The notes under the pieces were generated by a model. That model made no database searches. It had not been told where the DNA came from and worked only from the letters and a program-made list of their open reading frames with translations. From an uncultured Thermoleophilia bacterium (GTDB taxonomy: Bacteria; Actinomycetota; Thermoleophilia; UBA2241), in assembly GCA_903921965.1 (NCBI GenBank), contig CAIXSE010000411.1, positions 1 through 16,315 on the forward strand: 16,315 bases of DNA, written 5' to 3'. Shown piece after piece: positions 1 through 6,751 of this stretch (position 1 is the first letter of the stretch; each line of letters begins with the position of its first letter). The translations under genes and the position numbers were made by a program.

Positions 1-50
1 GGCTCGTCGAGATCGCCGACGACTACCTGGCGAGCCGCGGCTACGCGTGA
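1..50 (+). CDS. 3' end of an unidentified gene (partial)
   Basis: The third reading frame is open from the left edge to a TGA at 48-50 and encodes the tail LVEIADDYLASRGYA. Codons end mostly in G or C, as in the real genes nearby. It converges on hypA with only 18 bases between the stop codons. The visible tail is too short to name a family, and most of the gene lies outside the window. Confidence 0.5.
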   Translation, partial: LVEIADDYLASRGYA

Positions 51-68
51 GCCCGGGAGGCGGGGGCC

Positions 69-419
69 TCAGTCCTCCACGGCGACGTCCGTGAGCTGGA
101 TCATGGGAGCCTCGGCGGCGAAGGCGATGTTCTCCGAGCCGCAGTGGGCACAGACCGCCCCGGGGACCGCGGCGGTGAACTCCTGCCCGCAGTCGAGGCA
201 CGCCGCCGGAAGAGGAGCGTGCTCCACGTGCAACGCCGCGCCCCTGAAGAAGTCGTCGTCCTGCGTGAGCAGCTCGAAGTACATCGCGACGGAGGACTCC
301 GTGAAGTCCGCCGCGGGCGTCATGCGGACGTAGACGTCGGTGATCCTGCCGGCGTCGTGCTCGACGGCCGTCTCGCGGGCGCGGTCGACGATCCCCTGCG
401 TGATGCCCAGCTCGTGCAT
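69..419 (-). CDS. hypA: Hydrogenase nickel incorporation protein HypA
   Basis: The product is a 116-residue HypA/HybF-type metallochaperone, which helps deliver nickel to the large subunit of NiFe hydrogenases. It begins Met-His-Glu, and the N-terminal amine and His2 are the known nickel ligands of the family. A zinc site is visible as two CxxC pairs at Cys74/Cys77 and Cys90/Cys93. Length and layout match the family. The ATG at 419 follows a GGGGAGGG ribosome site. It is the last gene of the hydrogenase operon, 16 bases after the maturation protease gene. HypB, C, D, E and F are not in the window and must be encoded elsewhere if the enzyme is matured normally. Confidence 0.95.
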   Translation of the reverse strand: MHELGITQGIVDRARETAVEHDAGRITDVYVRMTPAADFTESSVAMYFELLTQDDDFFRGAALHVEHAPLPAACLDCGQEFTAAVPGAVCAHCGSENIAFAAEAPMIQLTDVAVED

Positions 420-435
420 GGCCCTCCCCTTTCGC

Positions 436-921
436 TCAGCCCCCGGCGTCGAACATGCCCTGCAGCTCGTCGTACATCTCTTCGATGACGCCGGGCAGGG
501 CCGCCTGCAGCTCGGGGCTCAGGCGTTCTCCGAAGATGCTGTTGTCCTTGACCTCGACGGCGAGCACGTGCACGTCGTGTTCGCGAGGGATGTGCATGCC
601 CATGCGCCGCCCGAGCTCCATGGCGGTCGCGAAGTTGGCATCGTGGACGTTGTCGAGGTGCATCGTCTCTCGCAGGGCGGAGCCGTCGAAGCGATACCAG
701 TCGCCCGGGCGTCCGCCCTCGGTCCTGATGGAATCCAGCACGATCAGGCGGTCGAACCCCACGACGACGTCGAGGAGCTCCAGACCGCCGGTACAGCACT
801 CCTCGAGGACCGTGAGGTCAGGCGTGCTCGCCAGCCGCCCGGCGAGGGCGCGGGCGGCGTGGATGCCGACGGCGTCGTCGGTCAGGATCGGGTTGCCCAT
901 GCCGAGGAGCAGGGTCTTCAC
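436..921 (-). CDS. Hydrogenase maturation protease (HyaD/HybD/HycI family)
   Basis: This 161-residue endopeptidase would remove the C-terminal extension of the NiFe large subunit after nickel insertion. It opens with the family signature GMGNPILTDDAVG at residues 7-19. The likely metal ligands are Asp16, Asp63 (VLDSI) and His93 (NVHDANF); these fall at about the positions of Glu16, Asp62 and His93 in E. coli HybD, with Asp for the first Glu. The GTG at 921 is preceded by GGAGGGTGG, which supports this start. The gene lies 48 bases downstream of mvhA, whose product still carries a 26-residue tail beyond its last nickel-binding motif, so MvhA is the obvious substrate. Confidence 0.93.
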   Translation of the reverse strand: MKTLLLGMGNPILTDDAVGIHAARALAGRLASTPDLTVLEECCTGGLELLDVVVGFDRLIVLDSIRTEGGRPGDWYRFDGSALRETMHLDNVHDANFATAMELGRRMGMHIPREHDVHVLAVEVKDNSIFGERLSPELQAALPGVIEEMYDELQGMFDAGG

Positions 922-969
922 CTGCCACCCTCCCGGGCGTGCCGGCCCCGTTGGAGTACCGTGACGCCG

Positions 970-2436
970 TCAGCAGCCACGCCGGAAGTCATGCGTCACC
1001 TCCCCGCCCCGGTGCACGCGCACGCGCAGGGGCATCTGCCCCGGAAGGCTGTGCGTCGCGCAGCTGTAGCACGGGTCGAAGGCCCGGAACGCCATCTCGA
1101 CCATGTTGAGGATGCCCTGGTCCGGCTCGACGCCGGGCTTGATCAGGGTCTCCGCGGCCTTGCGCGTCACCATCTGGATGGGCGCGTTGTTGTTGGTGGT
1201 GCCCACGATCAGGTTGGCGCTCGTGCAGATCGCGTTCTCGTCGCAGGTGTAGTGGTGGGTCAGCGTGCCGCGCATCGCCTCGACGATGCCGACGCCCTCG
1301 CCCGTGACCTGCTGCGGGATGACGCGGAAGGCGTCTCCCGTGATCTCCGGGTCGTCGCAGTACTGCTGCAGCGCCTCGGCGTTCTGCACCATCTCGACGA
1401 GACGGGCCCAGTGCTGGGCGAGCAGCAGGCGGCTGGGGTGCCCGCCCAGGGCGGCGAACATCTCCTCGTAGCCTTCCTGTGCTCCCGGCGTCGCCATGCG
1501 GTCGGCGACGTTGAGGCGCGCCAGCGGCGTCGCGCAGTAGATGGAGCTGTCGATCCCCTCCACGAACCCCTTCCACCCGCGCTGCTTGAGATAGGGGAAC
1601 TTGAGGTACGACCACGGCTCCACGTGCTCCGCCACATGGTCGGCGTACTGGGGCGCCTCGTAGCGGCAGATCTCCCTGCCCTCGAAATCCACCACGCGCA
1701 CCTGGCCGTCGTAGAAGTCCGGGGCGTTGCGCTCGTCCACGAGGCCCATGTTCTGCACGTCCAGCGTGTAGGGGCCGTTCACGATGATGTCGAGGTAGGC
1801 CGGGTTGGCGAGCACGACGTCGCGGAAGAGCTGCAGCGAGAACTGGGTGAAGTCGTACAGCTCGGCCACCATGGGCCTGATCTGTTCCAGTTCGTCCGGC
1901 CGCAGGCCCTTGGCCACGCCTCCCGGGATGCACCAGATGTCCTGCGTCGAACGCCCGCCGATGATGCGCTGGATCTCCTGCGCCTTGCCGCGGGAGGCGA
2001 TGACGGCCCCGCCGATCTCGAGCCCTACCTTCGCCACCACGCCCAGCACGTTGCGGATCGCGGGGTCGGCGTCGGGGCCGAGCACGAAGTCGGGCGCCGC
2101 CAGCGCGTAGAAGTGGGCGATGTGGCTGTGGATGTAGTGGGCGTTGTAGTACATGCGGCGCAGCTTCACGGCCAGCGGCGCCACCTCGCCGCCGAAGCAG
2201 CCGTCCACGGCCTTGGCGCTGGCCATGTGGTGGCTCGCCGGGCAGACGCCGCAGATGCGCGTCACCAGGCGGGGCAGCTCCTCGATGGGCCTCCCCACGA
2301 CGAAGCGCTCGAAGCCGCGCAGCTCGGGGATCTGGAAGTAGCAGTCCTCCACGGCTCCGCTGTCGTCGAGGAAGATCTCGATCTTGCCGTGGCCCTCCAG
2401 ACGGGTGATGGGATCGATGCTGATCTTCCTGCTCAT
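970..2436 (-). CDS. mvhA: NiFe hydrogenase large subunit, MvhA type (group 3c)
   Basis: The 488-residue catalytic subunit carries the NiFe(CN)2CO centre that splits or forms H2. The N-terminal nickel motif is RICGVC (Cys62 and Cys65) and the C-terminal one is DPCYSCATH (Cys456 and Cys459). The 26 residues after His462 are the expected cleavable tail. The start MSRKISIDPITRLEGHGK is typical of the family. The frame stays open further upstream, but that stretch is only the shadow of mvhG. The start codon overlaps the mvhG stop (ATGA, 2433-2436), implying translational coupling. Overall features resemble the F420-non-reducing Mvh enzyme, which works with HdrA through MvhD. The exact subgroup needs a phylogeny. 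Confidence 0.95.
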   Translation of the reverse strand: MSRKISIDPITRLEGHGKIEIFLDDSGAVEDCYFQIPELRGFERFVVGRPIEELPRLVTRICGVCPASHHMASAKAVDGCFGGEVAPLAVKLRRMYYNAHYIHSHIAHFYALAAPDFVLGPDADPAIRNVLGVVAKVGLEIGGAVIASRGKAQEIQRIIGGRSTQDIWCIPGGVAKGLRPDELEQIRPMVAELYDFTQFSLQLFRDVVLANPAYLDIIVNGPYTLDVQNMGLVDERNAPDFYDGQVRVVDFEGREICRYEAPQYADHVAEHVEPWSYLKFPYLKQRGWKGFVEGIDSSIYCATPLARLNVADRMATPGAQEGYEEMFAALGGHPSRLLLAQHWARLVEMVQNAEALQQYCDDPEITGDAFRVIPQQVTGEGVGIVEAMRGTLTHHYTCDENAICTSANLIVGTTNNNAPIQMVTRKAAETLIKPGVEPDQGILNMVEMAFRAFDPCYSCATHSLPGQMPLRVRVHRGGEVTHDFRRGC

Positions 2437-3398
2437 GGGCGGACGCTCCTTTGCAGCAGCGAGGCGGGGGTGCTGAAGCGGTACGCGAACCCGGTGAAGT
2501 CGGGAAGACCGTCGATGATGTGCTCGATCTCGTCGGGATCGTTGGAGTCGATCACCGACACGACCGCCGACAGCAGCTTGGCGCCCTGGTCCACGACGCC
2601 GGGCAGGGGACCGTAGCAGCCGCGACAGGGGATCCCGCTGGACGGACAGCGGGCGCCGCAGCCGCCGCGCGTGGCGGCACCCGCACACAGCACTCCCTGC
2701 TCCAGCAGGCAGGCATCGGGGTCGGCCATGACCTGCCACGGCCGCCGGAACTGCTTGACCTTCTTCTCGTTCTTGGTCCTGGGGCACTCGTCGCAGAGCG
2801 CCGTCTCGCCGGCGCCGACCACCGAGCCGGGCGGCGGCAGCTGGCCGCTCACCACCGCCAGCAGGACCGCCTTCACCTGGTCGGCCGCCGGCGGGCAGCC
2901 GGGCACGTAGTAGTCGACGGGCACGATGTCGTCCAGCTTGTACACGCGCCTGTAGAAGGCGGGGATCGTGAGCGTCGAGCCGTTCGTGCCGCTCTCGGGG
3001 CGAGGCAGCGTGACGTTGCCCTTCTCGAGGCTCGGGTTGTGCAGATACGCGACGCTCATGATCTCGTCCCGGGGCACGAGGTTCGCGAGCCCGGGGATGC
3101 CGCCGAGGTGGGCACACGACCCGAAGGCCACCATCACCTTGCTCTTCTGCCGCAGCAGCCTGGCGATGTGCTCGTTCTCCGAGTTGCGCACCGCCCCGTC
3201 GAAGATGGCGAGGTCGAGCTCGCCGTCGTCCATGGCCTCGAGGTCCGCGTACTTGCCGTCGACGGCGATCGGCCAGAGCCGGATGTCGGCGGCGGCGGCG
3301 ACGTCCAGGATGAACTCGTTCGTGTCGAGCACGGCGACGTCACAGCCGCCGCACGCCGCACCCCAGTAGAGGGCGATCTGCAGTTTCTCGCCGGCCAC
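2433..3398 (-). CDS. mvhG: NiFe hydrogenase small subunit, MvhG type
   Basis: The 321-residue electron-transfer subunit has no Tat signal peptide, consistent with a cytoplasmic group 3 enzyme. Proximal cluster ligands appear as Cys16 and Cys19 (WGAACGGCD), Cys95 (FGSC) and Cys168 (VPGCPP). Further cysteines for two more clusters lie at 202, 205, 230, 238, 247, 251, 258 and 261. It passes electrons between MvhA and MvhD. The start codon is GTG, and the AGGTGA overlapping the upstream mvhD stop serves as ribosome site. The mvhD to mvhG gap is 6 bases, and the gene overlaps mvhA by 4 bases. Confidence 0.94.
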   Translation of the reverse strand: MAGEKLQIALYWGAACGGCDVAVLDTNEFILDVAAAADIRLWPIAVDGKYADLEAMDDGELDLAIFDGAVRNSENEHIARLLRQKSKVMVAFGSCAHLGGIPGLANLVPRDEIMSVAYLHNPSLEKGNVTLPRPESGTNGSTLTIPAFYRRVYKLDDIVPVDYYVPGCPPAADQVKAVLLAVVSGQLPPPGSVVGAGETALCDECPRTKNEKKVKQFRRPWQVMADPDACLLEQGVLCAGAATRGGCGARCPSSGIPCRGCYGPLPGVVDQGAKLLSAVVSVIDSNDPDEIEHIIDGLPDFTGFAYRFSTPASLLQRSVRP

Positions 3399-3404
3399 GG
3401 GACG

Positions 3405-3839
3405 TCACCTCTCCACAGCGTCGTGCGCCAGCGCCATCTTGACGCGGCACGGCCCCAGCGCCCGCAGGCGCTCCGTCATGTCGTCGACGATGTCGGCGAA
3501 CCGCATGCCCTCGCTGGCGCTGACCCACTCGAGACGGACACGCTCGTCCTCGATGCCGAAGTCGGCCAGCATGCGCTTGAGCAGCGGCATGCGGCGCATG
3601 GTCTTGTAGTTGCCCTCGGAGTAGTGGCAGTCGCCGGGGTGACAGCCGCACACGAGCACCCCGTCGGCGCCGTCCGCGAGCGCCTTGATGACGAAGGTGG
3701 GGTCGATGCGCGCGGAGCACATCACGCGGATCACGCGCACGTTCGGCTTGTAGTGGATGCGGCTGGTGCCGGCGAGATCGGCCCCCGAGTAGGAGCACCA
3801 GTTGCAGAGGAAGCCGACGATCCTGGGTTCGAAGCTCAT
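3405..3839 (-). CDS. mvhD: MvhD-type [2Fe-2S] electron-transfer subunit
   Basis: This 144-residue protein connects the MvhAG hydrogenase with HdrA in methanogens. Conserved cysteines are visible at Cys12 and Cys15 (FLCNWCSY), Cys41 (VMCSARID), and Cys64, Cys66 and Cys71 (VCGCHPGDCHY), as in the family. The ATG at 3839 overlaps the stop of the upstream hdrA-like gene as ATGA. The frame extends further upstream only as a shadow of that gene. In QmoB of sulfate reducers an MvhD domain is fused to the C-terminus of an HdrA-like protein. Here the same two modules are adjacent but separate, which supports HdrA-1 as its direct electron partner. Confidence 0.93.
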   Translation of the reverse strand: MSFEPRIVGFLCNWCSYSGADLAGTSRIHYKPNVRVIRVMCSARIDPTFVIKALADGADGVLVCGCHPGDCHYSEGNYKTMRRMPLLKRMLADFGIEDERVRLEWVSASEGMRFADIVDDMTERLRALGPCRVKMALAHDAVER

Positions 3840-5560
3840 GCCAGCACCCCCGCTATCTCGGCGAAGATCTGTCGGTCGGTGAAGTGCCTGGCCTTGATCG
3901 CCGCCGACGGGCAGGTGGCGACGCAGGCGCCGCAGGCCTTGCACAGCGCGCTGATCACGTGGCTGCGCTTCTTGTCCTCGAGGAACTCGATGGCGGAGTA
4001 GGGGCAGATCTCGTTGCACACGCGGCAGCCCGAGCAGAGGTCCTCGTCCACCGCGGCGAACATCGCGTCGATCTCGAGCTTGCCGCGGCTGATCTTGCCC
4101 AGGATCCGGGCCGCCGCGGCCCTCGCCTGGGCCACCGTGTCGGGGATGTCCTTGGGCGCCTGGCAGGCGCCGGCGATGTACACGCCGTCCGTGGTCGTGG
4201 CCACCGGGTCGAGCTTGGGGTGGCTCTCGATGAACCAGCCGTCCTTGTCCTGGCTGATGTTGACCAGACGGGTCACCTGCTCGGCGTCCTCGCGGGGCTC
4301 CATCCCGACCATCAGGATGATGAGGTCCGCCGGCAGTTCGATCAGCTCACCGGAGAGCTGCTCGTCCACGGTGATGAGCATCTCGCAGTCGTCGGCGGGG
4401 TCCGCCCTGCGCACGACCGGGTGCTCTCCCTTGCCGTACATGAGGAAGAGCGTCTTCACCTCCGCGCTGTGACGGTAGAAGTCCTCGCATCCCTTCCCGA
4501 ACGCGTGCATGTCGACGTAGACGTCGGAGACGTACGCGTGGGGCAGCGCCGACTTCACCTCGTGCGCGTACTTGAGCGCGGTCATGCAGCAGACCCGCGA
4601 GCAGTAGCCGTGGAACTCCGCGCTGCGGCTGCCCACGCAGTGGACGATCGCCACGTACTGGGGCAGCCGCCCGTCCTTCATCTCGATGCGGCCCTGCCGC
4701 AACATCCTCTCGAACTCGAACGAGGTGATGACGTTGGGCAGCTTGCCGTACCCGAGGTGGGTGGCCCGGGTGGCGTCGAACTCCTTGTAGCCGGTGCAGA
4801 CGATGACGCTGCCGACGTCCACGACGTCCCACGGGGGATTCTCGCCGGAGGAGCGGTGGACGATGGTGGCCTTGAAGTTGCCCACGAAGCCCTCGAGCTT
4901 CTCGAGCTCGCTCTCGAGCATCACGTCGACGTTGGGGTGCTCCACGATGCGGGTCATCCGGTCGGCGATCATGTCGCGCGCCGAGTCGAGGTACGGCGCC
5001 GTGAGGTCGACGCGAGCGACGTTGCCGCCGAGGGCGGCCGTCCGCTCCACGAGGAACACGCGCTTGCCGGCATCGGCGAGCTCGAGGGCCGCCGACATGC
5101 CGGCGACGCCGCCCCCCAGGACCAGCGTGTTCGGGCACATGTCGACGGACATGCGCTCCAGAGGTTCGTGCTGCGCCACACGGTACACGGCCGCGCGGAC
5201 GAGGTCCCCGGCCTTCTCGCCGGCCATCTCGCCGGCGTCGTGGACCCAGCTGCACTGCTCGCGGATGTTGGCCATCTGCACGAGGTAGGGGTTCAGGCCC
5301 GCGGTCTCCGCGGCCCGCCTGAACGTGGGCTCGTGCATGCGCGGGCTGCAGGCGGCTACGACGACCCGCTCGAGCTGCTCGTCCTGGATGTCCTGGGCGA
5401 TCATCTCCTGTCCGGGATTGGAGCACATGTACTTGTAGGAGCGGCTGACGACGACGCCGGGAAGCTCGCCCGCCGCCGCCGCGATCGCGTCGCAGTCCAC
5501 GACGTTGGCGATGTTGGTGCCGCAGTTGCAGACGTAGACGCCTATTCGTGGCTCGGTCAT
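3836..5560 (-). CDS. hdrA: HdrA-like FAD/iron-sulfur protein 1 (QmoB-like, with C-terminal ferredoxin)
   Basis: The 574-residue flavoprotein has the full HdrA N-terminal domain with Cys11, Cys13, Cys46, Cys71 and Cys103 (CNCG, CSNPGQ, CSPRMHEP, QCSWVH). The FAD-binding GGGVAG follows at about 149-154. The conserved cluster motif is Cys308, Cys320, Cys324 and Cys325 (CSRVCCM). A C-terminal 2x[4Fe-4S] ferredoxin uses Cys509/512/515/519 and Cys540/543/546/550. Unlike classical HdrA (around 650 residues), it lacks the ferredoxin inserted into the flavin domain. It also lacks the LDCxACILTPKM motif, reading YLDSARDMI instead. It probably accepts electrons from MvhD and passes them to FAD, HdrA-2 and QmoC. 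It lies 12 bases after the qmoC-like gene and overlaps mvhD by 4. Confidence 0.92.
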   Translation of the reverse strand: MTEPRIGVYVCNCGTNIANVVDCDAIAAAAGELPGVVVSRSYKYMCSNPGQEMIAQDIQDEQLERVVVAACSPRMHEPTFRRAAETAGLNPYLVQMANIREQCSWVHDAGEMAGEKAGDLVRAAVYRVAQHEPLERMSVDMCPNTLVLGGGVAGMSAALELADAGKRVFLVERTAALGGNVARVDLTAPYLDSARDMIADRMTRIVEHPNVDVMLESELEKLEGFVGNFKATIVHRSSGENPPWDVVDVGSVIVCTGYKEFDATRATHLGYGKLPNVITSFEFERMLRQGRIEMKDGRLPQYVAIVHCVGSRSAEFHGYCSRVCCMTALKYAHEVKSALPHAYVSDVYVDMHAFGKGCEDFYRHSAEVKTLFLMYGKGEHPVVRRADPADDCEMLITVDEQLSGELIELPADLIILMVGMEPREDAEQVTRLVNISQDKDGWFIESHPKLDPVATTTDGVYIAGACQAPKDIPDTVAQARAAAARILGKISRGKLEIDAMFAAVDEDLCSGCRVCNEICPYSAIEFLEDKKRSHVISALCKACGACVATCPSAAIKARHFTDRQIFAEIAGVLA

Positions 5561-5572
5561 CTCCTCACCCCC

Positions 5573-6742
5573 TCAGGCTGCGTGGATCTGTGTGCGCGGC
5601 TCCACGCCGGGCCGCGCCGGGACGGCGCCTCGAGCGCGGCCGCGGGCCAGGGCCAGAGCGCGCACCTGGGCGAGGTACATGGCGAGCGGCCGGTAGGCCA
5701 GGTGCGACCACTTGCTGAACGGGACCTCGAGCGCGAGCATCGGGACCACGAACGACAGGTGCACGATGTAGGTGACGTTGGCGGCCGCGTCCAGGCCGCT
5801 GCGGTGCAGGATGTGCTGCAGGATCCCGGTGAGCGCGACGACGAGGATCAGGACCAGGAAGATCCAGTCCGACTCGTGCGAGTGGCGGTACTGCGCCGCC
5901 GACTTCTTCACGCGGTTGCGCAGGAACAGGATGGTCGCCAGCACCAGCCCCGCCGTGGCCAGATAACCCGCCACGTGCACCGTCCAGTCTATGGCGGGCC
6001 CCGACGCCATCTCGGCGAGGAAGAACATGATGAGCACCAGCATGGTGACGTAGCTGAGCATGAGGGCAAGGTGGGTCACCCACGGTCCCTTGTGCTCGCA
6101 CTTGCTGTACCTCATCTGCGTGAAGAAGTGCGTCGGCAGCATCCAGAGACTGGAGATGTAGCTGCCCATCGAGAACGGCAGCTCCTTGTCACGGCCCATG
6201 GTGAACCACCACATGCGGGCCGCGTTGCTGAGCAGGAACGCCAGGAGCACCCCGGCGAGGATCCAGTCGAAGATGTGGATGCTGGCGCTGGGCAGGAAGG
6301 CGTTCGGCCCGTCGTAGTCGTTGATGTTCCCCTGCGACATGCCGAACAGCGTGAAGCCGATGGCGGTGAGGATCGCGACCAGCACGATGGCGCCGAACTC
6401 CCAGCGCCACGACCGGTAGAACAGGCGCGAGATGCCCGTCCAGTCGTACTTCGAGGTGAGCCAGCGGCGCAGGCTCATCATCGTCTCGCCGGGCTCGGCG
6501 TCACGAGGGCACTGGTCCGAGCACTCGCCGCAGTAGTAGCACAGCCAGGGGTCCAGCTGCCCCTTGAGCTTGTCCTCGAGGCCCATCTGCAGAAAACGCA
6601 TGGGCTTGCGCGGGAACACGTACGGGTCGGCGGAGAAGGGGCAGGTCGCGGAGCAGTTGCCGCAGTGGTAGCAGTTCATGACGTCCTCGGCCCCGTAGGG
6701 CTCGAGCTCTTCGATCAGCTTGGGATTGACCCGTGTCGCCAT
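5573..6742 (-). CDS. qmoC: QmoC-like membrane subunit (HdrC ferredoxin domain fused to HdrE/NarI-like heme b domain)
   Basis: The 389-residue protein begins with a cytoplasmic HdrC-like 2x[4Fe-4S] domain, with ligands Cys24/27/30/34 and Cys68/71/74/78. About six hydrophobic segments follow between residues 105 and 360. Histidines in or beside the later segments (THLALML, VHVAGYL, LQHILH, IVHLSFV) could bind heme b. This fusion is characteristic of QmoC, which exchanges electrons with menaquinone in the Qmo complex of sulfate reducers. Here there is no aprAB beside it. It sits between two hdrA-like genes and upstream of the hydrogenase, and would anchor the soluble subunits to the membrane. 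The ribosome site GGAGGGAGAC supports the ATG at 6742. The last 30 residues are a basic, Ala/Arg-rich tail of unknown role. Confidence 0.9.
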   Translation of the reverse strand: MATRVNPKLIEELEPYGAEDVMNCYHCGNCSATCPFSADPYVFPRKPMRFLQMGLEDKLKGQLDPWLCYYCGECSDQCPRDAEPGETMMSLRRWLTSKYDWTGISRLFYRSWRWEFGAIVLVAILTAIGFTLFGMSQGNINDYDGPNAFLPSASIHIFDWILAGVLLAFLLSNAARMWWFTMGRDKELPFSMGSYISSLWMLPTHFFTQMRYSKCEHKGPWVTHLALMLSYVTMLVLIMFFLAEMASGPAIDWTVHVAGYLATAGLVLATILFLRNRVKKSAAQYRHSHESDWIFLVLILVVALTGILQHILHRSGLDAAANVTYIVHLSFVVPMLALEVPFSKWSHLAYRPLAMYLAQVRALALARGRARGAVPARPGVEPRTQIHAA

Positions 6743-6751
6743 GTCTCCCTC

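Noticed and set aside
340..2616. Long plus-strand open frame (about 758 codons) opposite hypA, the protease gene and mvhA
   Set aside because: Same kind of antisense shadow, crossing gene borders, with no ribosome site or recognisable motif.
2437..3117. N-terminal extension of MvhA by about 227 residues
   Set aside because: The extension is only the alternative frame of mvhG. MSRKISIDPITRLEGHGK at 2436 is the family start and has an ATGA overlap with mvhG.
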